DNA of 64,000 nt, from positions 21,500,488 to 21,564,487 of the forward strand of contig OZ029917.1 of assembly GCA_964023275.1 (NCBI GenBank). The letters run 5' to 3'. Each line of letters begins with the position of its first letter. The first letter of the stretch is position 1. Below, in pieces: positions 23,890 through 34,551 of this stretch. The notes under the pieces are model-generated. The model was not told the DNA's origin. It did no database searches and was given only the letters and a program-made list of their open reading frames with translations. This stretch comes from Norana najaformis. Taxonomy: Eukaryota; Annelida; Clitellata; Crassiclitellata; Hormogastridae. The position numbers and the translations under genes are program-made.

Positions 23890-24060
23890 GCTTTAAAATT
23901 CACTACCCAGTGCAGTTCGTTTTGTCAATTCTTTGATATCATTCAGGTCTGAACTAAAGATTTATCTGCTGCTTGCCCATCGTAGCCTGGCTTCTGGTTC
24001 CCTGGCCTATCGGAGTTCCACCTGGCTTCTTCGACGGATTATGATTTTTAATTGGGATTT
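23890..24060 (+). mobile_element. LINE C-terminal fragment (CR1/L2-like)
   Basis: One frame reads NSLPSAVRFVNSLISFRSEL then KIYLLLAHR, matching the WNSLPxxVR...SLxxFRSxLKTYLF ending of CR1/L2-type ORF2. Short and decayed. Confidence 0.6.
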
Positions 24061-24461
24061 CACTTGAAGGCACCACCGACTGATGGCTTTGGCATTATGA
24101 TAACGGCGCTATAGAAGTCTTCAGATTTTGTAGACCATCGGTTGCTGCCTAGTGCATTACGATAGTGGCGCTACAGAAATCACTAGAAAAGATCAGTCTG
24201 CCTTGTGCGCATTTGGTAAATGTCGTGCATGAAAGCAACTGACACAACTGTGACTAGATTATTCTTTACTGTTTTGCTGGCAGTAATCACACCAAACTGG
24301 CCTGAAGCCAGTTAGCCAGTCAGTGTTGTTCTTGGGCTACATACAGACTACAGTGAATGCAGAATGTAAATAAATTCCTACCCACATAAAAACATTACCA
24401 GAAGTAATGCATGCTGTTAACCAGCATTACTTTTAAGATACGCTGTCATTTTGCTTTAAAG

Positions 24462-24997
24462 GCAGACGTGAGTTGTGGAAAGGCAGGAGGTGGAGAAAAT
24501 GGAAACCCAGGAGGAGGAACAGGAGCAGACACGGAAAGGAATTCTAACCAGGAACCGTCACAGCAGAGCGACTTATCGCACGACTGTCCAGTGGACCGTG
24601 AAGAACTCGGACGCAATACGTGGTCCTTTCTGCACACAATGGCTGCCTATATTCCGGAACAGCCGACGAGGATGGAACGGAAGGAACTGGAACAGTTCAT
24701 GGGAACACTGTCCAAGTTCTATCCATGCGACATGTGCGCAACGGAACTCAGGAAGACGTAAGTCATTTGGTCAGTAACGGAGTTGGTCAGTGGGTCAGAG
24801 GAAGGAAATTGGTCGGAGTAAGGGAATGGATCGGACTAAGAGAATTGGTCGGAGTGAATTGTCGTATTAATAATAATAATGCTAATGATAATGATACTGA
24901 TACTGATACTGATAATGCTAATGCTACTTATACTACTACTACTAATAATAATTAAATAATACTAATAATAATACTAATACTACTACTACCACCACCA

Positions 24998-25042
<45 letters not shown>

Positions 25043-25881
25043 ATAATAATAATAATATAATAATGATAATAATAAATATTATAAGTATTATTATTTTAAT
25101 AACCACCTAAAGGCGGTGTTATCGCCTCATGCCGGGGATTGGCTATTTGCCCTCCCCATTAACTCAATCGGTCTTCGCCTGGATGACGAAGCCGTACGTA
25201 TAGCCGTAGGTCTCCGTCTCGGAGCTATCCTATGTCAATCACATAATTGCACATGTGGAGCTCTGGTGACTGCTGAGGGGTCGCATGGTCTCTCTTGCCG
25301 TTTGGTGACCCGGCAGAATGGCACGTCACGCTTGTCTCAATGACCTTATTCACAGAAGTCTGAGCGGGCTTCCCATCAGTGAAAGAACCTACGGGTCTCT
25401 CTAGAACAGACGGCAAGAGACCGGATGGCCTTACCCTGATTCTTTGGCGTTCGGGGCGCAGCCTCCAATGGGATGTCACTGTGATTGACACGCTTGCACA
25501 TTCTTACTTACAGGCAACCTCTGTTACAGCAGGAGGCGCAGCTGAACTGGCGGCCGATAGAAAAACTTTGAAATATGATCATCTCACTAATGCATACCAC
25601 TTTGTCCCTCTGGCCTTTGAGACTTTAGGCCCTATCAATGGTTTGGGTATGACCTTTCTCACAGATCTGGGACGTATATTGTCCCTCATATCGGGAGATG
25701 GTAGAGAAACAGGTTACCTTTTTCAACGTTTATCTATAACATTACAGAGTTTCAATGCAGTCGCCTTCCACGGTACATTTGTGGTGCCGAATCCAGACGA
25801 GGATTAGCCGTTCCAGAATCCCTCTCTCTCTTTTTCTCCGTAAATTTTTGAACAACCAAGGGATTATACTTACCTTGGTAA

Positions 25882-25951
<70 letters not shown>

Positions 25952-26812
25952 AATTCTTCAGTTCCTGAGGGATTATACTTACCTCGGGCAAAAAAATAAA
26001 AATAATAATTATTATTATTATAGTCAAGTAATCAGTCGAATGCTTAGAACAACTATTTAAGGCACAATTTACTGGCAGATGAAAAAAGTTGAAAGTGAGC
26101 CATTTGATCAATCGATCATGTCACAAAGTGGATTTTTAATTTGTCTATCTATCTATGGCTGATAGAAGTCAACGAAAAACGACGAGTCTAGAAAACAGTT
26201 TTGTTTACATGCGCTCAGTCATGGCATAAAAGAAAGAAAATTTTTCAGAATCAGGTAGTCAGTTATACCAAAATTGTCACCACTGTAAAGTTTTTAAAAT
26301 GCACACAGTTCGTGTGACATTATACTATTATTATAGGCCAATGGCTTACGTTCTAGAATGCAGTGTTGAAGAGACGATCAGTTCACAAAACGAACACCGA
26401 GAGCCAGCCATGGATATGAAATCGTAGAGATTTCAATTTGTTATCCTCGGCATATGAGGGCAGATGTATTTGAAGCTCCGTCCTCAGACTGACAATTTAT
26501 AACGTCAGTCACTAAACCCCCAGTATAATCCTGGCCTAGCGATGAAAGGGCCATGTCATGTTATAATATGAGATTAACGCGCCAGACGTCAGAATTGAAT
26601 CAGATCAGGAACTGTACATTGATGTATCGTTGCGCTATATACTTTCTAGGCTGAAGTCTAATCCGCCGGATGTCCGTTCGCGCCATGACTTTTCGCAGTG
26701 GATGTGTCGTCTGCACAATGACGTCAACATCCGTCTCGGAAAACCAGAGTTCGACTGTTCCAAGGTCGACGAACGCTGGAAGGACGGCTGGAAGGACGGA
26801 AGCTGCGACTGA
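24462..26812 (+). CDS. GFER: GFER/ALR, FAD-linked sulfhydryl oxidase (ERV/ALR domain), first exon not found
   Basis: Two exons are certain: 24462-24757 and 26650-26812, joined in frame (AAGAC/GTAAGT to TTTCTAG/G). Family role: ALR reoxidises Mia40/CHCHD4 in the mitochondrial intermembrane space by passing electrons through a CxxC and FAD to cytochrome c or oxygen. Seen here: [19 protein letters not shown], the redox pair FYPCDMC, the FAD-contact helix [26 protein letters not shown] and the C-terminal GWKDGSCD. The structural cysteines (QWMC with FDC) and the inter-subunit pair (HDC with GSC) are kept; two extra cysteines of the human protein are absent. An acidic Gly/Gln/Ser-rich linker precedes the domain. 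The start codon must lie in an exon upstream of 24462, not identified. The intron holds a dead LINE fragment. A possible AATAAA is at 26946. Confidence 0.92.
24850..25085. repeat. AAT/ACT/ACC triplet microsatellite in GFER intron
   Basis: Mixed AAT, GAT, ACT and ACC triplets directly after the splice donor region of the first GFER exon found. Confidence 0.95.
25105..25880 (+). mobile_element. LINE ORF2 C-terminal remnant in GFER intron
   Basis: Two frames separated by a frameshift near 25345: APHAGDW-like [36 protein letters not shown], then [59 protein letters not shown] and [20 protein letters not shown]. This conserved tail follows the RT in a widespread invertebrate non-LTR class. Its 3' end CCAAGGGATTATACTTACC is followed by (AAT)n. 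Confidence 0.82.
25883..25950. repeat. (AAT)n tail of LINE remnant
   Basis: About 22 AAT triplets, followed by a second diverged copy of the LINE tail motif GGGATTATACTTACC at 25970. Confidence 0.95.
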
Positions 26813-27523
26813 CTCGCTGGATCGAAAGAGAAGTTCGCTCAAAAAGAAAACCAGGCCTTTATTTTAGAAAAAGCATAAGATTGGCCATAACATTATTCAG
26901 AAGATTCGGAAATATAGGCTACCCCCACATCAAACGTAAGTCCTAAATAAAATTCCCTGCATCTTAGTTGCGTTTATTATAGCCAACATCTCTTCCCTTG
27001 TGCATGATATAACATAAACGCTAAACGTATTCAAGCAGGCCTGCTATGATATATTAACGCACAATAACGCCCAAGCAAATGTAACGGTTTGAACAGTGTA
27101 TCAACCCTTGAAGACGGTGTAAACATTGAACGTAAGACACATTAAGACTTAAAGGTGGTGTAAACACTGAACATGAGGCACCTTGTTTTCTTATAATGCT
27201 GTTCTAAAATGAAACTCGCTATAAGTGCATAACATGTTATTAAGCCTATTCATTAGTATAGACTAGGAATAAATGTTTATGGCAATATGCTCATTAAAAA
27301 TAGCAAAGCTTGTAACCGGAATCATATTTAAATGCAAGATTGTTAAAGCAGATCATACTGAAAGGACGATAATTGTTCGAAATTCTTTGTTTCAAGTAAA
27401 TCAGGAATCGAAAACACGTCACATTCTAATTAGTAAGAATATTAATTTTCGTAAAAATGGATAAAAGCATGATGTTGTCTTTACTAAACTAAACGGAATA
27501 AGATTACCCTATAGTCATCAAGT

Positions 27524-27724
27524 GTGGGACGTGATGGTATAGTGGTATGATCGGTTCCTCGTAACCGGAGGGTAGCGGGTTCGAATCTGCCTCATGCCAC
27601 TGCGTAGCGACCTTGGACAAGTTGCTCGTGCACAATTGTCTGCGAGGAAGGCAACCGGAAACCACCTCACTCATCTCATCCCCGGATGGCATTAAGCTAA
27701 TGGACCTGCTTTCGGGCAAACAAC

Positions 27725-27757
<33 letters not shown>

Positions 27758-27775
27758 CCACCACCATCACCATCA
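27524..27775 (+). mobile_element. SINE-B copy (tRNA-derived)
   Basis: GATGGTATAGTGGTATGATC (box A region), GCGGGTTCGAATCTGCC (box B), GCGACCTTGGACAAGTTGCT, ACAATTGTCTGCGAGGAAGG, a 3' region and a (CAT)n tail. It is a close match to a tRNA top half, but the rest is not tRNA. Confidence 0.88.
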
Positions 27776-28480
27776 TCATAGTCAGCAAAGAACACAACTA
27801 GGCAGAACAGCTATAGCTCTGAATCGCCATTTGAATGCGTCGCCTGGTCTGCATAGTTACTGCGGTAAGGCATCCTCGTCGGACATCTGTGTAAGGGGAC
27901 GGCCAATCGTAATTCAACCGTCACCAGCATGGTTAAAATACAGCATCGTATCGTAATCGTAATCATAGCATGGTTAAAATACAGCGTCGTATAGTAGGCC
28001 TAATCGTAATCGTAAACTTGAGACAGCAAGACTTCGGGCTAAATCAAATCCACTTACGGGCAATCCAGGCCATTTTGTTTCATCAAGACAGTGATTATAT
28101 TTCACGGCCCATCAGTTGTTCTTGAGTAGTTATAAGTGACTAAGAGTTGTAATTGCGATTTCATTTCATGAGAAGTGGGTTTGTCTATATACTAGTGGGC
28201 CTAAATGCCTATGGGGGACTCGCCCACTATTGTTAGTTGTTCGCCCCATCAGCCGATCAATTATAACTGTTATGTTTTAAACAGATGACCTCAAAAGCAA
28301 CGTCATATGTGAAGATGTGGTGAGAATATGACAATATTTCATACATGGGATCCATATGTCCTACATTTGGACCCAATTTAGGACAGATTGCCTCTTGTAA
28401 ATCCATGATCACTGCCTTTTATTATATCATATTCATTAAAGTGCTCCATGTATTATCCTTATAATTCTCTCCACGACCTT

Positions 28481-28650
28481 CATTCTTTCATGCATCATTC
28501 CATTCTTTCATGCATCATTCCATTCTTTCATGCATCATTCCATTCTTTCATGCATCATTCCATTCTTTCATGCATCATTCCATTCTTTCATGCATCATTC
28601 CATTCTTTCATGCATCATTCCATTCTTTCATGCATCATTCCATTCTTTCA
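28481..28650. repeat. 20-bp minisatellite, 8.5 perfect units
   Basis: CATTCTTTCATGCATCATTC repeats without change eight times, then a half unit. There are no spacers, so it is not CRISPR-like. Confidence 0.98.
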
Positions 28651-28718
28651 GCATAATCGAACCATCGGAGTCTTCACTAAACTTTATCTACCAGAGTTGT
28701 CTGCATATCCATAGCCGA

Positions 28719-28905
28719 TTTCTGAGGCACGATTGCCCATTGGTTAGAGTGTTCGGCTTGTAATGTGGAGTACGAGTTCGAGCCTCCTCTGAAACGGTTA
28801 CTGCGCAGGGACCTTGGGCAAGTCCTTCACTCAGAATTGCTCAGCGCCATCGATTGATTCTTAGTAATTATATAGTGGTGCTTAATAAATGCAGAAATAA
28901 TATTA
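28719..28905 (+). mobile_element. SINE-A copy
   Basis: TGCCCATTGGTTAGAGTGTT, GAGTTCGAGCCTCC, AGGGACCTTGGGCAAGTCC, GCGCCATCGATTGATTCTTA and TAATAAATGCAGAAATAAT. GACCTTGGGCAAGTC is the best match in the window to the CORE-SINE (MIR-type) central motif. Confidence 0.88.
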
Positions 28906-29182
28906 ATTGTCGAATTTTATCGTTACTATCTGTTTTGGGGTCCGGATATTCGTGCAATTTTCCGTAGCCTGCTCAATTCTGCCGTGAGGATTCTTGTTTC
29001 ATCCAAATTTGCCAATGTCCAGCAGTCTGATCCATATAAAAATGGGTTTTATCTTCGTCTCACGTAATCTTACCTTTGTTTCCTTGTTATTTCCCTGTTT
29101 CTTCATATCTTCGCCATTCTTCCAAATGCTTGTGACGTTCGGAAGAATGACCTTAGATGAACTTAGTCGAAATCATTCAGTA

Positions 29183-29325
29183 CATGGGAACCTCAAATGG
29201 CGTGGCACCCATTCAAACGGGCAGCGCTGGTGAAGGATCTCACACGATAAATTCACGGGAAAATGAGCAGGTCGAGTCCATACGGGCGCTATAGAAAAAC
29301 GTGTACATGTACATTTACATTTCAC
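29183..29325 (+). mobile_element. SINE-C copy, 5' truncated
   Basis: GGAACCTCAAATGGCGTGG, CACCCATTCAAACGGGCAG, GGTGAAGGATCTCACACGAT, GAGCAGGTCGAG and GGGCGCTATAGAAAAACGTG. Confidence 0.75.
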
Positions 29326-29393
29326 GTCTCGAGACTGTCTCGAGACCGAGACGCCGAGACCGAGAATAGGCCCTACATCCCTGCATATAGAGG
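29326..29393. mobile_element. end fragment of a hAT-like MITE
   Basis: Runs of CTCGAGAC and CCGAGAC end in CCCTACATCCCTG, whose complement CAGGGATGTAGGG looks like a hAT terminal inverted repeat. The other end is missing. Confidence 0.4.
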
Positions 29394-31740
29394 CCTATAT
29401 TTATAATATTTTACAGATCTACGTCTCCTTTTATGCAGGATGGTTCGTGGGTTGGTCTTTTCTGATCTTCACGCACACATACAATATAACTACATATTAT
29501 TAAACAGCTTGGCACCTAGTGTAGGCTACTTAGTGTGTTTTGCGTAAGATAACAATTAATTTGGACATAATAATAGGCCTAATTCCAAAATTAATTATTG
29601 TCGTATAAAAATAACACTAGACAGCCTACATAGGCTAGCGCATTGTTATAATAAATTTAACGAAACAAGAGTAAGCAGGCTATCAGCAGGCAGATTGGTA
29701 AACGGATATAGGCCATAGCAAACGAAAACCAGAAAAACACGTATTAAGGTTCAGTCTGTAAAGGCAAACGCACAAATCCCGCCCCACAGTGGCACGTGCA
29801 CCGCAGTCAGCAAGTGGGGGAAGAAGTGGAGGTGGTGAGACGGTTGGTGGACGGTTTGGATGAATGTCACCCATTTTGCGGCTGCTAATCTTATGTAAAT
29901 ATTTGACCCATATTTGCACGCCATAAAACTGAGCTCAGCCTTGCGTAGATGGAGGACGGACGGACGGTTCAGCGGGCTTATTAATTAACAGAGCCATATG
30001 CATTATGAATATTAATATTCATGATTGCTATGAACAGATCCGTTGACCTGCGTCGAATGTGCGCGAGCTCTGACAATCCTACTCGTATCGTCATCGTTTT
30101 CTCCTCCCGCCGTTGGTTTTCGTTGCTGCCGTTAGGCGGCGTGATATGAGGAAAACAGTGGAAACGAATCTTATCAACAAAATTAGATTTACTCATTTTC
30201 TAACGTGACTATTTAGGTCAATATTAGCCGGAAAATATGCAGATAATATTAGCCTTGCCAATTAATGAGCCAATAATTGATCGATCGTAAAATTTTATTA
30301 AAATATTGATATGAATGAAAGTATTTAGACACCACTGAACTGGTTGAGGATATTGGCTATAAAAGCTCTGAACACGACTGAATAGCTTTAGGTATGTGTT
30401 GGCTTTGGTTATTTATCTCCATTGTAGTAAACCCGAAGCCAACTTAATTCGACCTCGACGCCAGGGATATTTATGACAAGCAGTTGTAGTAAGTATCCCT
30501 GACGCCTCCTAATCAAAGCATCTTAGCTCGAGGCTAAAACAGACGGATATGTTTTGTATAAGCAATCGTAATCGTAATTCCGAGATTTCTACAGCGCCCA
30601 ACGAAAGCCACGTCGCGGGGACCAGTCAGGCGCTCAGTCAAAACAAAATCGATAGGCAAAAGGGTTCGGTTCCAGGTCAAGATCCAAAAGTCAGACGGAG
30701 AGGCAGCGTGGCAGCTACGGGGGGTGTTTGGGGTTGGACAGAGAGAGATAAAAGGAAGAAGGGGTGTCAGGATAGGATCTGGGAAAAATAAATGTTTTCA
30801 GTTTCGAGTGAAAGGCCGATTCAGAAATTGTACGTACTGTACTTGTACGTACAAAAGTGGTGTTTTTCAAGAACATCACCATATTTAAGAACAAGCGTAA
30901 ACAAGAATTAAGCCTATCTATCTAACAAATGAACAACAGCTTTTTCTGCTCTAGTTTTACTTGTAAATAACCTCATGCGGCCAGTCATGGTCGACAGTTC
31001 CAGGTGGCCAGAAGGGATGTTAGGCCTATAGTTTGAGGGGTTCAAGTCAGAACATAGCATCTGAGTTTTACATCATTTTAAGAAACTCAAGGAAACAGAA
31101 AATTTAGTAGAAAATCATTTTTGTCTTAATGAAAATTATTTTTTGCAAAATGCTGATTAACGACAATCCTCTTCAAATGCAATAAAGTATGTATTGTTTT
31201 GTTTACATATAACGTGATATTTAGGTGAAATTAGTCAAAATTTCACAAGATGCGCCGTTTTAGCAAGAGACGTATCTTAGACATGCAGCAATTTGGCACG
31301 AATTATTCTGCAAATTTGGCAATAATTGTTTTGCTGCACGGATGTATCTTTATCTGGCAGGACTACTAGTTGGAAATGAATTAATACACACCGTATCCAT
31401 AGTTTTACATCCTTAGGGCATAAAAGTGACCCATAATTTGAGGTGTATCTTGATGAAGCTGTACAGCTACAACCTTCTGGCACAAAGCTTCTTTGACGTC
31501 AATCAATCCAATTTCTGTCAAAACCTCTGTTTCGCAAAAAATCGTTGATACTACCTTCTGGCTTAAACGCATCGAAGTGCTTCTATCGCAAAATTTCCAG
31601 GACTATAATGAGCGCCCGCAGAAATTTCTTCAAGGAGGCAAACTATGCAGCACAAAAACCACGCGCATCTTTATAAGGCACGAGTGTTTCCTGGAAGGAA
31701 GTAGAAGGTATATATTTAATATAGTAAGCGTCCACAGTTG
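29394..31740. other. intergenic, no gene recognised
   Basis: Between the converging GFER and selectin-like genes. 29.7-30.2 kb is more CpG-rich with some open frames but no family match. AATCGTAATCGTAAT-type short repeats occur near 30560. Nothing else supportable. Confidence 0.4.
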
Positions 31741-32900
31741 ACCGTCTCCTCTATGCCAACGACACCAAACTATTCATCTTTTGCTCTCCGAACTGTTTCA
31801 CCGACTCTATAGATAATTTTTTCGTGTGCATAGTTACACAAATCTCTTCATCGATGACATCTAATCTCCTGTGCTTTAACTCAGCTTAATCGAATTTATA
31901 TTTATAGGCCTACGTGACCAGCTCAAGAAAAATTTCGCCCCTCTGTCTCATTCCTCTTGGACTCTGCCTTTACCCAATTCTTTGCTACTAATTCTCCTGT
32001 CCGTAATTTAAGTGTGATATTCAATCAAAACCTCAGCCTCTCTGACCATATCACGCATCTTGGGGGCTTTGGCATCCTGCATAACCGTGAACTTCGCAGA
32101 ATCCCGCCTTATGCTTGACCTCAAAGCTGCATCAACTATTCATAGTCCATGTTAACTAGACAACTGCAATTCACTTTTCCTGAATATATACGCCACCCGA
32201 ATAAACCGCCTTCAAGCTATTCTGAATGCTCTTGCTCGTGCAGTCACCAAAACCCAACACTCCTGTTCTCAAATCACTTCACTAGCTTAAAATACCTGAA
32301 ATAATAAAGTGCAAAGTTCTATCTCTTACCTAACACACACTTCAATCCTCCAAACCACCTAGCTTCGTCACTTGTTTACAATTCAACCCCTCCGTTCAAC
32401 CTCCCTCTTCTTCCACCATAACATTTCACCCCCTCCCGTCACCTCATCCTTAAAATTTGGAAATCCCTCAATGGCTGCTCCATTCCTTTGGAATAAACTC
32501 CCGCAAGAATTATGACAATTATCTAACCCATCTTATCCTACGAACTCACCAATATTTTTACCTCTTGCAATCTCTGGGAAGGTCTTTCACTCAAAACTGA
32601 AAACAATCTTCGTCCAGATTTCCAATCCTGATTCCTCCTTTTCCCTATCTTATCCCTCCAATTCCAAACACCATCCACCTGTCTGCCTGCCTGCCTGCAC
32701 GACCCTTGGAACTGAAACCGAATCTGACTAACTGAATCTGACTAACTGGAACCGAATCTGACCTTTCCTGCCTATAAAATTTGTTTTGACTGAGGGCCTG
32801 TGAATAAGCTGGTTCCCTACTTAGCTTTCTTTGGGTGCTGTAGAAATCTCAAGTTTACTCTTACGATAATTAAGTGCATTTGGGGCAGTTATGATTACAG
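31741..32900 (+). mobile_element. CR1/L2-like LINE, RT C-terminal half and 3' end, decayed
   Basis: Over shifting frames: LYANDTKLF (the RT active site YADD, mutated to YAND), RNLSVIFNQNLSLSDHIT, LDLKAASTIHS, INRLQAILNALARAVTKT, PPPVTSSLKFGNPSMAAPF and LWNKLPQEL. The order matches CR1/L2-type elements. The 3' end has a (CTGC)3 run and TTTGTTTTGACTGAGG. Confidence 0.88.
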
Positions 32901-34364
32901 ACCCTGGCATAGCAGCGGCTAATCATATCATCTGCGTGGGCAAACAATACTGGATTGGATGCAATTAATTACAGCAATGTTTGACTGCGTTAATTGCAGC
33001 CAAGGGGAGCTGCGTCTGTGTGTCCTCCTCAGCATGCCTGTTATCTAGACCTTAGGCTTATTGGCCTAATTGAGCCTTATGCGGGCTTTAGGCCTGTGCA
33101 CCGGCTAATATGATAAGGTTTTCAAAATAATAAGAGCAAGCTAGCTTTATGATTAATATTTAAAATGCATCTGTTGCACTAAGCATGCATGCTACACATA
33201 ATTATTTACTACATAGGCACCAAATATATGAATTTCTTTGTAGAATACTTACAGGTTAGTACTTCAACATGCCACAGGCCTATGTGTTACAGTATATTTT
33301 TTACGTGCTTAACACGTGTAGCATGTTTAAGTTCACCTCAGCGTACTTTGAGAGGTACTTAAAAAGCGTTATATTAAGTGCTCTGAGGCTACACGCTGCA
33401 TTATGTGCGTACTTGGCGCGCCACTTCTGTTAATCATGAGCCTTGACTGCCTATAAGCAACGAAAAAAAATCAAACCACCTTAGCTGAACTTGTCTGTCT
33501 GTTTCTTCTCGTTTGGTGAGCCAGTTAACTTTCAGTATCTTGCTAGTGTTACTTCAGTTATCGATCTTGCATAATCGCCATTTAATAAAAATGAAAATAT
33601 AGGTTAACTGGACCTTTCTGGTCGACCTTTTGACCTCTGCATCAACTTTATGTGTTTCTTCATATTCTAACATGCTGCTGATGTTGAGAAGTCAATAAAA
33701 GGCTAAACAATCAAACGATTACTAGATGCGGGATGAGGAATCGCATAAAACACTGGCTGTGACACAGAGCCACTTTGCTTTATAGGCCTTCTATCAATTT
33801 CTGCTCAGAATTTGATATAATGGTGATATGTTCTATGATATACGTCTGACAAAACTATTTCGCTTCGAGTGATCTTACTCCGGACATATTCACTTGCAAC
33901 TAACTGGCTCGCATGGGAATTCTCTATTAGCAATTTAATTTCCTTATTGTTAACATGATATTACGCCCCTAATAATAGTCAACAAGTTTCAAACCGGCGT
34001 GTAGATAAGAAATTTGTATGAGTCACCGGGTTATTGATTTATCTGTGCCCGCGCGGATCACGTGCTTATGGTTAGTGGGTGCTGCGGGCTGACATCAGCA
34101 GTAATTTTGGCTGGCGCGCATTCTATCATGCGGGCGCTCGCGCCAGAAAGCTACAAGTCTACGTTGTGATGATTCAGTGGGTTTTTGGAAAACCCACAAT
34201 TGCGCGAAAGCGGGAGGCCGGTCTAAACCAATATGTACCTCTCTCCTGACTTTCTCCTGACTTAGCGTGAAAGGGCTTATTTATCAGGACGCAAGTGCAT
34301 TTTGAGATAGCGCGAAGATTTAGTATCAGTGGTCTACTGTGTACTCAGTTGAAAGCTTGAGTTA
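32900..34364. other. probable 3' flank of the selectin-like gene; CpG-rich 34000-34300
   Basis: No gene or repeat family was recognised. The 300 bases around 34000-34300 are rich in GCGC, CGCGCG and a CACGTG box, unlike the AT-rich surroundings, and could be a promoter on either strand or simply GC-rich flank. Confidence 0.35.
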
Positions 34365-34551
34365 CTAATTTTGTTGATAAATTCGTGCGTTTAGAATCAA
34401 TGACGATTGAAGAACTGTTGTGATTGAATTGTTCGTTGTATCATAGTATAATGACGGAACTTTGCCCGAGTCAACGCTACGCTGCGAATCGTGAGAGTCG
34501 ATGGTTCGAAGTCCTGTTGTTGACAGTTTCGAAGGATCGTCGAAACTCATT
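34365..34551 (-). CDS. selectin-like gene, cytoplasmic tail exon and stop
   Basis: With an acceptor at GAACCCAG/A the exon continues the transmembrane exon in phase 2 and reads MSFDDPSKLSTTGLRTIDSH, then SVDSGKVPSLYYDTTNN and a TAG stop. It is rich in Ser, Thr and Asp, with a Tyr pair that could be phosphorylated (inference). The open frame extends upstream to an ATG at 34619, so an alternative is the first exon of a separate gene. Confidence 0.55.

Noticed and set aside
27524-27600. Possible genuine tRNA gene
   Set aside because: Boxes A and B are good, but the sequence continues into the SINE-B body, lacks a closing acceptor stem, and the same head occurs in other SINE copies.
28481-28650. 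CRISPR-like regular array
   Set aside because: Units are contiguous with no unique spacers, and the DNA is eukaryotic.
29981-30791. Open frames suggesting a gene between GFER and the selectin-like gene
   Set aside because: No domain, no consistent splice partners; local CpG-richness alone is not enough.
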